DNA of 64,000 nucleotides from JAFCUW01 sp049897565 (GCF_049897565.1 NZ_JAFCWM010000022.1:1-64000); one strand, 5' to 3'; shown: positions 45,722 to 54,652, counted from the first letter of the stretch. Program-made: numbers and translations. Notes: generated by a model from the sequence alone, not told the origin.

Positions 45722-47584
45722 ATGAACAATTCGACCATCCTGCGCACCGCGGCCTGCGCCATCCTCGCCCAGTGGAGCGCGTACGCGTTCGCGCTCGATC
45801 CGCTCAGCTACGCGCGCTACGACCAGGTCAGGACGTCGGCGCTGCACCTGGACCTGAAGGCCGACTTCGCGCGCAAGACGCTGTCCGGCTACGCCGAGCT
45901 GTCGCTCGACTGGATCGACAAGTCGGCGCGCACGCTCGATCTCGACACGCGCACGTTGACCATCGCCCGCGTGCAGGCGCAAGACGCCGGCGGCCAGTGG
46001 AGGCCGGTGCCGTACACGCTCGCCAAGACCGATGCGGAGAAGGGCCAGGCGCTGCGGATCAAGCTGGCGGCGCAGCCGGGCAAGGTGCGTATCTACTACC
46101 GCACCGCGCCGACCGCCACCGCGCTGCAGTGGCTCACGCCGCAGCAGAACATGTCCGGCAAGCGGCCGTTCATGTTCAGCCAGTCGCAGTCGATCGAGGC
46201 GCGTTCGTGGGTGCCGGTGCAGGATACCCCGGCCGTGCGCTTCACCTACAGCGCGCGCATCGACGCGCCGCAGGGCCTGCGCGTGGTGATGAGCGCCGAT
46301 AACGATCCGCGCGCCACCGGCAAGGGCGGCTGGCGCTTCTCGATGCCGCAGGCGATTCCGTCGTACCTGCTGGCGATCGGCATCGGCGAACTCGAAGCGC
46401 GCACGCTGGGGCCGCGCACCGGCGTGTACGCCGAGCCGCAGCGCATCAAGGCGGCCGAGTACGAACTGGCCGACACCGAGAAGATGGTGGCCGCCGCCGA
46501 ATCGCTGTATGGCCCCTATCGCTGGGGGCGTTACGACATGCTGGTGCTGCCGCCGTCGTTCCCGATCGGCGGCATGGAAAACCCGCGCCTGACGTTTCTC
46601 ACGCCGACCATGATCGCGGGCGATCGCAGCCTGGTCGACCTGATCGCGCACGAACTGGCGCACAGCTGGTCGGGCAACCTGGTCACCAACGCGTCGTGGA
46701 AGCACTGGTGGCTCAACGAAGGTTTCACCACCTACGTCACCACCCGCATCCTCGAGGTGCTGTACGGCGAGGAAGTGGCCACCATCAACCTGCAGCTCGA
46801 GCAGGAAGAAGCGTTGCAGCTGCTGGCCACCGTGGCCGCGCCCAGGCAGGCGCTGTTGACGAAGGATGCCGACACCGACTCGAAGACGTACACCGATCAA
46901 GCTCTGGCATATCCGAAGGGCGCCTGGTTCCTGCGCACGCTCGAGCAGCGCGCCGGCCGCGCCGCATTCGATCCATTCCTGCGCGGCTGGTTCGACCAGC
47001 ACGCCTTCCAGAGCGTGACGACCGAGCAGTTCATCGACTACCTGCGCAAGAACCTGCTGGCGCAGCACCCGCAGGTGATGACCGACGCCGAGCTTGACGA
47101 GTGGCTGCACGGCGCCGGCATCCCGGCCAGCGCCAGGCGCGCCGTCTCGGCCCGCCTGGCCGCGCTCGACGCTGCCCGCACCGCCTGGCTGAAGGGCGAG
47201 CTGGCGACCGCGCGGCTCGACACCAAACAATGGAACGCCACCGAGTGGATGAAATTCCTCAACGATATCGACGGCAAGGCCAGCGCTGCGCAGCTGAAGG
47301 AGCTGGACCAGGCCTTCGGGCTGGCAAAAAGCGGCAACAACGAAGTGGCGTTTCGCTTTTACCGCGCCGGCATCAAGGCCGGCTACGGCGCCATCCGCGA
47401 GCCGCTGCACGCCTTCCTGATGAGCGTGGGGCGGCAGAAATTCGTCGTGCCGCTGTACGCTGCGCTGCTGAACAACCCGGCCGACAAGGCATGGGCGATC
47501 GGCGTCTACAAACAGGCGCGTGCGCGCTATCATCCGGCGACCCAGGCAAGCGTCGACAAACAAATGGCTAAGAAAGAAGGATAA
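45722..47584 (+). CDS. Secreted M1 family zinc aminopeptidase (LTA4H-like)
   Basis: The 620-residue product has a signal peptide (LAQWSAYAFALD) followed by the M1 layout: N-terminal beta domain, exopeptidase motif FPIGGMENPRLTF, zinc site HELAHSW (His310, Glu311, His314) and third ligand Glu333 in LNEGFTTY, exactly 18 residues on. The C-terminal helical domain (WLHGAGIP onward) resembles the leukotriene A4 hydrolase-type armadillo domain, unlike the long PepN type. It removes N-terminal residues from peptides, probably in the periplasm. The serine hydrolase gene follows after 3 bases and is co-transcribed. The ATG at 45722 opens the signal peptide. Confidence 0.92.
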   Translation: MNNSTILRTAACAILAQWSAYAFALDPLSYARYDQVRTSALHLDLKADFARKTLSGYAELSLDWIDKSARTLDLDTRTLTIARVQAQDAGGQWRPVPYTLAKTDAEKGQALRIKLAAQPGKVRIYYRTAPTATALQWLTPQQNMSGKRPFMFSQSQSIEARSWVPVQDTPAVRFTYSARIDAPQGLRVVMSADNDPRATGKGGWRFSMPQAIPSYLLAIGIGELEARTLGPRTGVYAEPQRIKAAEYELADTEKMVAAAESLYGPYRWGRYDMLVLPPSFPIGGMENPRLTFLTPTMIAGDRSLVDLIAHELAHSWSGNLVTNASWKHWWLNEGFTTYVTTRILEVLYGEEVATINLQLEQEEALQLLATVAAPRQALLTKDADTDSKTYTDQALAYPKGAWFLRTLEQRAGRAAFDPFLRGWFDQHAFQSVTTEQFIDYLRKNLLAQHPQVMTDAELDEWLHGAGIPASARRAVSARLAALDAARTAWLKGELATARLDTKQWNATEWMKFLNDIDGKASAAQLKELDQAFGLAKSGNNEVAFRFYRAGIKAGYGAIREPLHAFLMSVGRQKFVVPLYAALLNNPADKAWAIGVYKQARARYHPATQASVDKQMAKKEG

Positions 47585-47587
47585 GCA

Positions 47588-49219
47588 ATGCACCCAATGA
47601 ATAAACTCGCCGCAGCGATCCTGCTCGCGCTGTGCGCCGCCGGCGCCGGTATCGCCCAGACCCCGGCCGCGGCCGCGCCGGCATCGGCCACCGCTGCCGC
47701 CTTCGACCTCGACGCCGATGTCGCCCGCGTGCTGAAGAACTTCGACGTGCCGGGCCTGGCGATTGCCGTCGTCAAGGACGGCAAGGTCGTCGTCGCGCGC
47801 GGCTTCGGCGTCAAGAAGTTCGGCGAGGCGGCGCCCGTCGACGGCAAGACGCTGTTCGAGATCGCCTCGAACTCGAAGGCCTTCACCGCCGCTGCGCTGG
47901 CCATGCTGGTCGACGACGGCAAGCTGGCGTGGGACGATCCGGTGACCAGGCACCTGCCCGATTTTCAGATGTACGACGCCTATGTGACGAAGGAAATGAC
48001 GGTGCGCGACCTGCTCACGCATCGCAGCGGCCTGGGACTTGGCGCGGGTGACCTGATGTGGTGGCCGACCACGTCGTTTACCACCGACGAAATCATCCAC
48101 AACCTGCGTTACATCCGCCCGGCCACCAGTTTTCGCAACAGCTACGCCTACGACAACCTGCTGTACATCGTGGCCGGCAAGATCATCGCGCAAAAGTCCG
48201 GCAAATCGTGGGGCGAGACCATGCGCGAGCGCATCCTCAAACCGGTCGGCATGACCTCCACCACTACCAGCCTGGCCGAGAACGCGGGCAACTCGAACGT
48301 CGCCAACGCCCACAGCAAAATCGACGGCAAGATCGCCGCGGTCAAGGCGATGCCGGTGGCGAATGCGGTCGGCGCGGTCGGCATCAACACCAACGCCGAC
48401 GACATCGCGCGCTGGATGAACGTGCTGCTCGATGGCGGCAAGTTGGACGGCGCCGGCAAGGACGCTGGCGGCAAGGAGATCCGCCTGTTCAGCGCGGCCC
48501 AGTCGCGCGAGATGTGGACGCCGCAAACGCCGATGAAGATCAGCGAGTCGAAGCCGCCGCTGGCGGCCACGAAGCCGAACTTCTTCGCCTATGGCCTCGG
48601 CTTCCAGCTGCGCGATTACAAGGGCCAGAAGCTGGCGCAGCACGGCGGCGCGCTGCAGGGCTTTTATTCGCGCGTGGTGCTGGTGCCCGAGTCGAAGCTT
48701 GGCATCGCCATCCTGACCAACGCCGAAAGCGGCGGCGCCATGACGGCGCTGCAGTATCGGCTGCTCGACCAGTATCTCGGCGCCGCGCCAAGCGACTGGA
48801 TCAAGCTCATTGGCGACGTCGAAGCCGAAGCGCACGCCAAGGAACAGGCGCGCCTGAAGAATGCGACGTCGACGCGCGCGGCCAAGTCGAAACCGTCGCT
48901 GGCGCTGGCCGCCTACGACGGCGACTACCAGGACGCCTGGTACGGCAAGGCGACCATCAAGGCGGTCGGCAACAAGCGCGTGCTCAGTTTCGCCAAGACG
49001 CCCGACCTGACGGGCGAACTCGAACATTTCCAGCACGATACCTTCATCGTGCGCTGGAAGGAGCGCAACTTCAACGCCGACGCCTACATGACGTTCTCGC
49101 TGAACCCGGACGGCAGCATCGAGCGCATGAAGATGGCGCCGGTGTCGACCGAGACCGATTTCAGCTACGACTTCGCCGACCTGATGTTCACCCCGATAAA
49201 AGCCGACAAGCCAAAATAA
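47588..49219 (+). CDS. Secreted serine hydrolase, class C beta-lactamase family with DUF3471
   Basis: The 543-residue product has a signal peptide (LCAAGAGIAQT) and a penicillin-binding-protein/class C beta-lactamase fold: catalytic Ser94-x-x-Lys97 in IASNSKAF, the Tyr of YAYDN, and QHGGALQGF as the third motif. The C-terminal ~130 residues form a DUF3471-like beta domain (LAAYDGDYQDAWYG). Such proteins are usually D-amino peptidases or esterases rather than antibiotic-resistance enzymes. It is coupled to the M1 aminopeptidase upstream (3-base gap), suggesting a joint role in peptide breakdown outside the cytoplasm. The REP-like element follows immediately. Confidence 0.88.
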   Translation: MHPMNKLAAAILLALCAAGAGIAQTPAAAAPASATAAAFDLDADVARVLKNFDVPGLAIAVVKDGKVVVARGFGVKKFGEAAPVDGKTLFEIASNSKAFTAAALAMLVDDGKLAWDDPVTRHLPDFQMYDAYVTKEMTVRDLLTHRSGLGLGAGDLMWWPTTSFTTDEIIHNLRYIRPATSFRNSYAYDNLLYIVAGKIIAQKSGKSWGETMRERILKPVGMTSTTTSLAENAGNSNVANAHSKIDGKIAAVKAMPVANAVGAVGINTNADDIARWMNVLLDGGKLDGAGKDAGGKEIRLFSAAQSREMWTPQTPMKISESKPPLAATKPNFFAYGLGFQLRDYKGQKLAQHGGALQGFYSRVVLVPESKLGIAILTNAESGGAMTALQYRLLDQYLGAAPSDWIKLIGDVEAEAHAKEQARLKNATSTRAAKSKPSLALAAYDGDYQDAWYGKATIKAVGNKRVLSFAKTPDLTGELEHFQHDTFIVRWKERNFNADAYMTFSLNPDGSIERMKMAPVSTETDFSYDFADLMFTPIKADKPK

Positions 49220-49270
49220 TCATTTGCCCCTGGAACAATCCCCGGGGTCAATCCCCGGGGGCAGCATCCC

Positions 49271-49357
49271 CGGGGGCAGTGCCGACAATCGGACACGGCC
49301 TCAGCATTGCACGGACGCTATGCCTGAGCTTGTGTCCGAATGTCGGCACTGACCCCG
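49271..49357 (+). repeat. REP-like inverted repeat, copy 2
   Basis: Arms 49271-49296 and 49332-49357 are reverse complements at 24 of 26 positions and are almost the same sequence as the copy at 34001-34088. The 35-base spacer begins with the same GGCCTCAGC. Short tandem units flank it on both sides: CCCCGGGG(T/G)CA at 49240-49280 and GACCCCGGCGGTT at 49351-49377. It separates the serine hydrolase from the toxin-antitoxin pair. Confidence 0.9.
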
Positions 49358-49385
49358 GCGGTTTGACCCCGGCGGTTGGATCGGG

Positions 49386-50072
49386 TCAACGCGGTGGCGG
49401 CCGCCGGCACGGATCGGCCATCATCGTGGCGCATGCATCGCTGCCGCCGAAGCGCTGCTGCGTCACCGTCAACGCCGCCGCCAGCGTGCCGCTGCTGCGC
49501 GACGACAGCGCGTACGCCGTGTGCCCGCGCTGCTTGCGCGACGGGTAGATGATGCCGGCGATGCGGCCATCCTGCTCGGCGACGACCGCGTCTAGCATGC
49601 AGCCTAGCCATTGCGTGCCCTCGTGGTCGGGGCTGGAGATATCGTCCGACAGGCCAAGTTTGCTCAGCGTGATGCCGGACAGGTCGAACAACGCCAACGG
49701 CGTTGCACAGAGGAGGCGCGCGATGATCGCCGCCTCGGCGCCCGGCGCCACATAGAAGGTGCCCGGGTCGGTGACGTCGTTGCGGCACAGGCCGGCCTCC
49801 CACACCGCCGTCATTTCGTCGGCCGCCGCATAATTCCAGTGAAACGGGGCCGCGCCGTCGACCCGCCATGCGGCCGGCGGGCCGAACCGGTAGGTGACGT
49901 CGACCCGCTGTGGAAACACGGCCGCGGCATGCCACGCAGCGCGCACCAGCGGCTGCCCGGCCGGAAACATGCGAATGCTCGCCAGCAGCGCTTGGCGCAG
50001 CAGCATGGCGCTGGGCAAGCGGGCGGCGACGTGGGGTGGCGGGGAGGGCAGGTCGATGGCGGTCGCGGGCAT
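49386..50072 (-). CDS. RES domain toxin
   Basis: The 228-residue product is a RES-domain protein, named for conserved Arg, Glu and Ser. These fit RFGPPAAWR (early Arg), AVWEAGLCRNDV (Glu) and AYALSSRSSG (Ser), with the family FDLSG and HEGTQWLGCMLDAVV segments between. RES toxins such as MbcT degrade NAD+ and arrest growth. No signal peptide is seen. Its ATG lies 4 bases after the stop of the upstream gene, the normal antitoxin-first order. The N-terminal ~45 residues are variable. Activity is inferred from family membership. Confidence 0.82.
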   Translation of the reverse strand: MPATAIDLPSPPPHVAARLPSAMLLRQALLASIRMFPAGQPLVRAAWHAAAVFPQRVDVTYRFGPPAAWRVDGAAPFHWNYAAADEMTAVWEAGLCRNDVTDPGTFYVAPGAEAAIIARLLCATPLALFDLSGITLSKLGLSDDISSPDHEGTQWLGCMLDAVVAEQDGRIAGIIYPSRKQRGHTAYALSSRSSGTLAAALTVTQQRFGGSDACATMMADPCRRPPPR

Positions 50073-50076
50073 CCGC

Positions 50077-50688
50077 TCAGCCTATTACAACGGCCTTTCC
50101 GCTGGACTGTTGCTGCGCAAACGCGAGGACTTTTTGCTGGCGCTGCTGGCTCGGCAGGCCGAGCAGCGTACGCTGGCTCGCATGCAGCGCGCCGCGGATA
50201 TCGAACGGGCAGCCGGCCAGCATTTCAGCCGGCGCCAGCTCGTTCAGTTCGTCGGCGCTGGTGACCCAGAACGCATGCACTTCGCTGCCCGCCTGCTGCG
50301 CCAGGCACGCCAGCACCGGGGCGATCAGTTCAGGCACCGGTTCGACGAATTGCCAGGCGGGGAATTGTTTGCCGTTGCTGCGCCCGCCGGGGGTGACGCT
50401 GTAGTAGCGCCCGCTGTCGGCGGCGCGGTACAGCGTGGCCTGCGACATGCCGGTGCGCCCGCCGGCGATGACATCGGCGGCGGACAGGCGCGCCACCGGC
50501 AGGCTGCGCGTATGATCGCGCGTTGGCGTCTCGAGCGCGTCGATGCTGGCGGAGAGTGCGGTGGTGGCAATGGCCACCAGCTCGCTGCGCGCGGCGCCCG
50601 GCAGCGCCGCGCCCAGCCGCTCGGCGACCTCGGCGGAAAAGCGTTCTACCAGCCGCCGCGAATATGCCCGTTGCTCAAAGCTGCCCAT
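50077..50688 (-). CDS. Antitoxin of the RES toxin (MbcA/ParS-like)
   Basis: The 203-residue product lies directly upstream of the RES toxin. Its middle part has a MerR/Xre-like short motif (MSQATLYRAADSGRYYSV) and a KQFPAWQF strand, and the C-terminal region resembles the MbcA/ParS toxin-binding domain (HAFWVTSADELNELAPAEML). It should neutralise the toxin and repress the operon. The first ~80 residues are helical and unrecognised. Three 9-bp-spaced repeats lie 39-63 bases upstream and may be its operator. The antitoxin role rests mainly on gene order and the C-terminal resemblance. Confidence 0.75.
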   Translation of the reverse strand: MGSFEQRAYSRRLVERFSAEVAERLGAALPGAARSELVAIATTALSASIDALETPTRDHTRSLPVARLSAADVIAGGRTGMSQATLYRAADSGRYYSVTPGGRSNGKQFPAWQFVEPVPELIAPVLACLAQQAGSEVHAFWVTSADELNELAPAEMLAGCPFDIRGALHASQRTLLGLPSQQRQQKVLAFAQQQSSGKAVVIG

Positions 50689-50726
50689 GCTGAGCTCCCG
50701 GTTGAATAGCTTACAAGGTAACAGCC

Positions 50727-50751
50727 TTTCTCACTTTTCTCAAGTTTCTCA
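50727..50751 (-). promoter_or_regulatory. Triple direct repeat upstream of the antitoxin gene
   Basis: TGAGAAA on the sense (minus) strand, TTTCTCA on plus, occurs at 50727-50733, 50736-50742 and 50745-50751: three perfect copies at a 9-bp period. The tract lies 39-63 bases before the antitoxin start. A TTGAGA within it could be a -35 element with TACCTT 17 bp on, so protein bound here would block the promoter. Confidence 0.6.
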
Positions 50752-50776
50752 ATGTAATCGTATGCGCGGGCGCAGC

Positions 50777-52339
50777 TTACTTGCCGCCTTTGCCATTCCA
50801 CACGTCGAGCATGTCTTGCGAGCCCTGCTGGCGGATGCCGTTGTCGGTCAGCACCGCGTCGGTCGCCTCGAGCATGGCCTTGCGCGGCAACACCATCGTT
50901 TCGCCGGCGCGCTGGTCGAAGTGGATCACCACCAGCTCGTCCTTCAGGTCGCGCAGCAAGGTCACCAGGTGGCGCAGGCTGCGTACCGGCACCTTGTTGA
51001 TCGAGTAGATCACCGAGCCGAAGCGGTTGCCGTAGCCGGTCACCAGCTTGTGCGGGAAGAACGGCGAACTGACCACCACCAGTTCCTCGCGCTGCGCATC
51101 AGGCTGTTCGCCGCGGCGCGTCACCAGCGGGCTGGCGTTAAATGCCATCGCGTTCATCAGCGCCGCATTGGTGGTCATCCCCGCCATGAATTCCGGGCTG
51201 GCGCGCGAAAAGACGATCGGGCCGTAGATGAAGTAGGGCGGGTAGCCGCCGTTCAGGTCGGGAATCAAGAGCTTGCGCGCGCCGCCGACGGGCAGCTCGA
51301 TCGCCATCTGTTTGCCGCCGCGCACGACCGTCAGCGGCAGCTTGCCGTCTTTGGCCAGCTGCTGCACGCGGTACTGGAAGCGCACCCGCAGGTTCGAGCC
51401 CAGCTTGACCATGCCCTGGTTGTCGATCGGATACTCGCCGATGCGGGTGATGACATCCCATTCCTTCAGCGGATAATTCGCGTCGCTCACGTACGGGCGC
51501 TGCACCACCACGCCCTCGACGCCTTTGTCGAGCTGCAGGAACTGGCGCAGCGCGGCGTTCTCGAGCGTCTGCACGTCGTCGAACATGCCGACCTTGCCGT
51601 CGTACTTGCCGTCGGACACATCCTTCAGGAACACTTCGACTTCCTCGTTCGGGATGATGTAGCCGATGTTCTGCGCGTTGGTGGCAGTCGAAAACGCCAG
51701 GCCGACCATCTTGTCGCCGGCGATCACCGGGCCGCCGCTGTTGCCCGGGTTGATGGCCGCGTCGATCTGGATGCGCAGGCCAGCGCTGCCGAAGCCGTAC
51801 GGCACGAACTCGATGCGCGAAACGATGCCCTTGGTGATCGACAGCGAGGTGCCGCCGGTCGGGTAGCCGTACGCCAGCACCGCCTCGCGCACGTCGGGCA
51901 GCAGGCTGGCGCGCGGCACCGGCGGATGGGTGTCGAAGAACGATTCGTCATCGAGCTTGAGGATGGCCAGGTCGATGCCGCGCCCGATCGCCACCACGGT
52001 GGCGGTGAGCTTGTCGCCGGCCTGGTTGGCCTGGATCTGCACCTGGCTGGCGTAGCCGACCACGTGGGCGTTGGTCAGGATGCGCTTGCCTTCGATGACC
52101 ACGCCCGAACCGGTGGCGTCCTGCGGCGCCGCCTTGCCCCATGGCTTCGAAGGATCCGGTCCGCGCAGTGTGGCAAACACCTTGACGACGGCGTTTTCGA
52201 TATTCGGCGCACTCACCGGCGCGGCCGCCGCCGGTACGCTGGCGCCCCCGGCAGGGGCGACCTGGGCGTGGGCGGCAAGGCTGGCGGCGGCGAGCACGAT
52301 GGCGGCGGCAAGACGGAACGTAGGCACGATATTTTTCAT
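50777..52339 (-). CDS. Secreted HtrA-like serine protease
   Basis: The 520-residue product has a signal peptide (LAAASLAAHAQ), a short Ala/Pro linker and a trypsin-like protease domain with the full triad: His in ILTNAHVVGY, Asp in GIDLAILKL and Ser in NPGNSGGPVI. Two further regions, VVVQRPYVSDANYPLKEWDV and a C-terminal YSINKVPVRSLRHLVTLL, look like PDZ domains, giving the order of the plant Deg/HtrA type rather than plain DegP. It would degrade or refold periplasmic proteins. The start at 52339 opens the signal peptide; a farther upstream ATG adds an unlikely extension. Confidence 0.87.
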   Translation of the reverse strand: MKNIVPTFRLAAAIVLAAASLAAHAQVAPAGGASVPAAAAPVSAPNIENAVVKVFATLRGPDPSKPWGKAAPQDATGSGVVIEGKRILTNAHVVGYASQVQIQANQAGDKLTATVVAIGRGIDLAILKLDDESFFDTHPPVPRASLLPDVREAVLAYGYPTGGTSLSITKGIVSRIEFVPYGFGSAGLRIQIDAAINPGNSGGPVIAGDKMVGLAFSTATNAQNIGYIIPNEEVEVFLKDVSDGKYDGKVGMFDDVQTLENAALRQFLQLDKGVEGVVVQRPYVSDANYPLKEWDVITRIGEYPIDNQGMVKLGSNLRVRFQYRVQQLAKDGKLPLTVVRGGKQMAIELPVGGARKLLIPDLNGGYPPYFIYGPIVFSRASPEFMAGMTTNAALMNAMAFNASPLVTRRGEQPDAQREELVVVSSPFFPHKLVTGYGNRFGSVIYSINKVPVRSLRHLVTLLRDLKDELVVIHFDQRAGETMVLPRKAMLEATDAVLTDNGIRQQGSQDMLDVWNGKGGK

Positions 52340-52429
52340 GTGGGTGGGCAACAAAGCCAATATACACGGTGTGTGGGGCAACAAGATGCACGGATTGTCA
52401 CGCCGCGCGCGCCGGCGCCGACGGCGACC

Positions 52430-53707
52430 TTAGGGTTTCTTCGCTTCGGCACGGATCGACGCGTCGAGCCGGCGCGCCGCCTGCTGCGGCGTCACTTTCC
52501 CCGTCAATACATCCTGGATCAGCGGATGCAGCATGTCGATGGTGTTTGCCGCCAGCATTGAATAGTACGGGCTGCCGGTGACCGGCGCGCGCTCGACCGT
52601 GTCGACGTAGGCCACCAGGCGCGGGTCGCCGGCCATCTGGCCGCCGGCGAGGAACGGCGAAATGTTGTGCCGCTTGTTCTGCTGGATCGCGAAGCCGGCG
52701 CCGGTGATGAATTCGAGGAAGCGTATCGCCGCTTCCTTGTTTGGCGTCTGGCACACCGCGAAGCCGGTTTCGCTGCCGATCACCGGCACCGCCATCGAGC
52801 CTCTGTCGTTCCACGGCGGCACCATGACGCCGGTCTCGAAGCCCTTCGCGCTCATCAGCGAGCCGGACGCCCAGCTGCCCTGGAACGCCATCGCCGTCTT
52901 GCCCCCTGAGAACATCGCGATGGCGTCGTCGTTGTCCGAATTCATGTAGTCCGGTTGCACGTAGCCGCGCTGCGCCACCAGCCGGATCTTGGCGAAGATG
53001 TCGGCGCCGCCGCTGGTGGCCAGGTTCAGCGTGCCGTCGGCGATGCGCGCCTTCCAGTCCGGCGTGTGGGCGACGATGTTGTTGGCGAAGCCGAAGCTGA
53101 ACGGCCCGTTGGCCAGCATGTTGGGAAAGCCGCCGTCCCAGAAGATCGGCGTGAAGCCGGCCCGCTTGAGGCGCTCGCAGACGTCGAGGAACTGGCTGAA
53201 GTTGGTCGGCAGGCGCTCGATGCCGGCCTGCTTGAACATGCTCTTGTTGTAGTAGATCAGCGTGGCTGCCACGCCGCCGGCAATGCCGAAACGCTTGCCG
53301 TTTTGCGTCATCCAGTCCCCCTTCAGCCCTGGCAGCACAGTCGCCCAGGCGGCGGTGTGGCCGACGTCGGCCAGCACCCCCTGGTCGGCCAGCGCCGCCG
53401 TGTAGGCGTTCGGATTGACCGACATCAGGTCCGGCAGATTGCGCGCGACCAGCCTCGGCTCAATGTTTTTCTCCACCGAATTGCCCGACATGAACTCCAG
53501 GTCGACCTTGACGTCCGGGTTGAGGCGCGTGAATTCGGCGGCGACCTTCTGCATTTCCTGCGGCCAGTCGGGCGCCCAGATCAGCGCCGTGATGGTGGTC
53601 GGCGCCGCCGCCGGCGGCGCCTTGCCGCCGTCGCGCCCGCAGCCGGCGACCGCCAGCACGCACAGCAGCGCGCCGGCCAGCCAGGCGCCCGAAGTCATCT
53701 TCCCCAC
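52430..53707 (-). CDS. Sugar ABC transporter binding lipoprotein (CUT1 type)
   Basis: The 425-residue product has a lipoprotein signal with lipobox LAVAGC (Cys near residue 23) and the family 1 extracellular solute-binding fold of carbohydrate uptake systems: WPQEMQKVAAEFTRLNPDVKV, the aromatic-rich ligand region, and MFSGGKTAMAFQGSW. No CUT1 permease or MsmK-type ATPase gene is adjacent, so the partner must be encoded elsewhere. The neighbouring methyltransferase-like gene ends 10 bases before it in the same direction, so they may share a transcript. Either of two nearby ATGs (53707, 53698) could be the start. Confidence 0.88.
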   Translation of the reverse strand: MGKMTSGAWLAGALLCVLAVAGCGRDGGKAPPAAAPTTITALIWAPDWPQEMQKVAAEFTRLNPDVKVDLEFMSGNSVEKNIEPRLVARNLPDLMSVNPNAYTAALADQGVLADVGHTAAWATVLPGLKGDWMTQNGKRFGIAGGVAATLIYYNKSMFKQAGIERLPTNFSQFLDVCERLKRAGFTPIFWDGGFPNMLANGPFSFGFANNIVAHTPDWKARIADGTLNLATSGGADIFAKIRLVAQRGYVQPDYMNSDNDDAIAMFSGGKTAMAFQGSWASGSLMSAKGFETGVMVPPWNDRGSMAVPVIGSETGFAVCQTPNKEAAIRFLEFITGAGFAIQQNKRHNISPFLAGGQMAGDPRLVAYVDTVERAPVTGSPYYSMLAANTIDMLHPLIQDVLTGKVTPQQAARRLDASIRAEAKKP

Positions 53708-53717
53708 CGGCTGCCGC

Positions 53718-54503
53718 TTACGGCTTGACGAACTTGAGCGTCATGCGGTCGCTCTCGCCGATCGCCATGAACGCGGCGCGGTTCTCGTCCTTCATCGCCA
53801 GCACTGGCGGCAGCGACCAGACGCCTTTCGGGTGGTTGGCCGTGTCTTTCCGATTGGCGTTCACTTCCGATTTTCCGGCCAGCTTGAAGCCGGCTTTCTC
53901 GACCTGGGCGATGACCCATGCCTCGTGCACGTAGCCGCTCGACGCCTTGGCGTCCTGCGCCATCGACGCCGGCAGGCGGTGGTCGACCAGGCCGAACACG
54001 CCGCCCGGCTTCAGGGTGGCATGGACATTTTTGAGCAGCGCCTGCATCTGCTCGTCGCCCAGCGAAATCCAGTTGTGCAGGTTGCGGAACGTCAGCACCA
54101 TGTCGACGCTGTTGGCCGGCGCGATCGCGTACGAAGTCGGCGGCTCGAACAGGCCGATGCGCACCTTGTCGTAGACGGCGGCGTTGGTGTTGAGCTTGTC
54201 CATGAACACCTTGCCGTAGCGTTTATCCGGCGGCGAGCCGGCGCCGATCAACACGCCCTTGTCGCGTAAATACGGCGCCAGGATTTCGGTGTACCAGCCA
54301 CCCTGCGGCGACAGTTCCACCACCGTCATGGTCGGCGCGATCCCGAAGAAGCGCAGCGTCTCGTACGGATGGCGCGCCGCGTCCCGCGCGACGTTGGCCG
54401 GCGCCCGGTGGCTGCCCGCAATCGCCGCCTTCAGGGCATCGTCTGCCTGCGCTACGCCGCACACGCTCATTGCCAGCATCGCTGCCAGGATCATTCGTTT
54501 CAT
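53718..54503 (-). CDS. Secreted methyltransferase-like protein
   Basis: The 261-residue product starts with a clear signal peptide (AAMLAMSVCGVAQADD, cleavage near residue 20), followed by a class I SAM-dependent methyltransferase fold: motif I VVELSPQGGWYTEIL, acidic loop NSVDMVLTFRNLHNW and LKPGGVFGLVDHR. SAM is not known to be available in the periplasm, so the protein may bind another ligand or act differently; related secreted proteins exist in other proteobacteria. GGAG precedes the ATG at 54503. It is upstream of the sugar-binding lipoprotein gene and divergent from the tldD operon. Confidence 0.82.
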   Translation of the reverse strand: MKRMILAAMLAMSVCGVAQADDALKAAIAGSHRAPANVARDAARHPYETLRFFGIAPTMTVVELSPQGGWYTEILAPYLRDKGVLIGAGSPPDKRYGKVFMDKLNTNAAVYDKVRIGLFEPPTSYAIAPANSVDMVLTFRNLHNWISLGDEQMQALLKNVHATLKPGGVFGLVDHRLPASMAQDAKASSGYVHEAWVIAQVEKAGFKLAGKSEVNANRKDTANHPKGVWSLPPVLAMKDENRAAFMAIGESDRMTLKFVKP

Positions 54504-54652
54504 GGTGGTGTCTCCGTTGATGTTGTTCGGGAAGGCGGGAAGCTGAACAGCGGCCGCAGGCGGGATCATCTGTCAAGCCGCTGGCGCGGTCAAGCGCCGC
54601 GTTACCGCGCGCGCCATTTAGTCCAGAAACGCCTCCCGTACACCGCGTCCAC

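Noticed and set aside
44969..49036. One continuous minus-strand frame of about 1355 codons joining the GDT1 transporter with the region antisense to the M1 peptidase and hydrolase
   Set aside because: Only the last 191 residues, from the ATG at 45544, form a protein family member; the rest is antisense to two clear genes.
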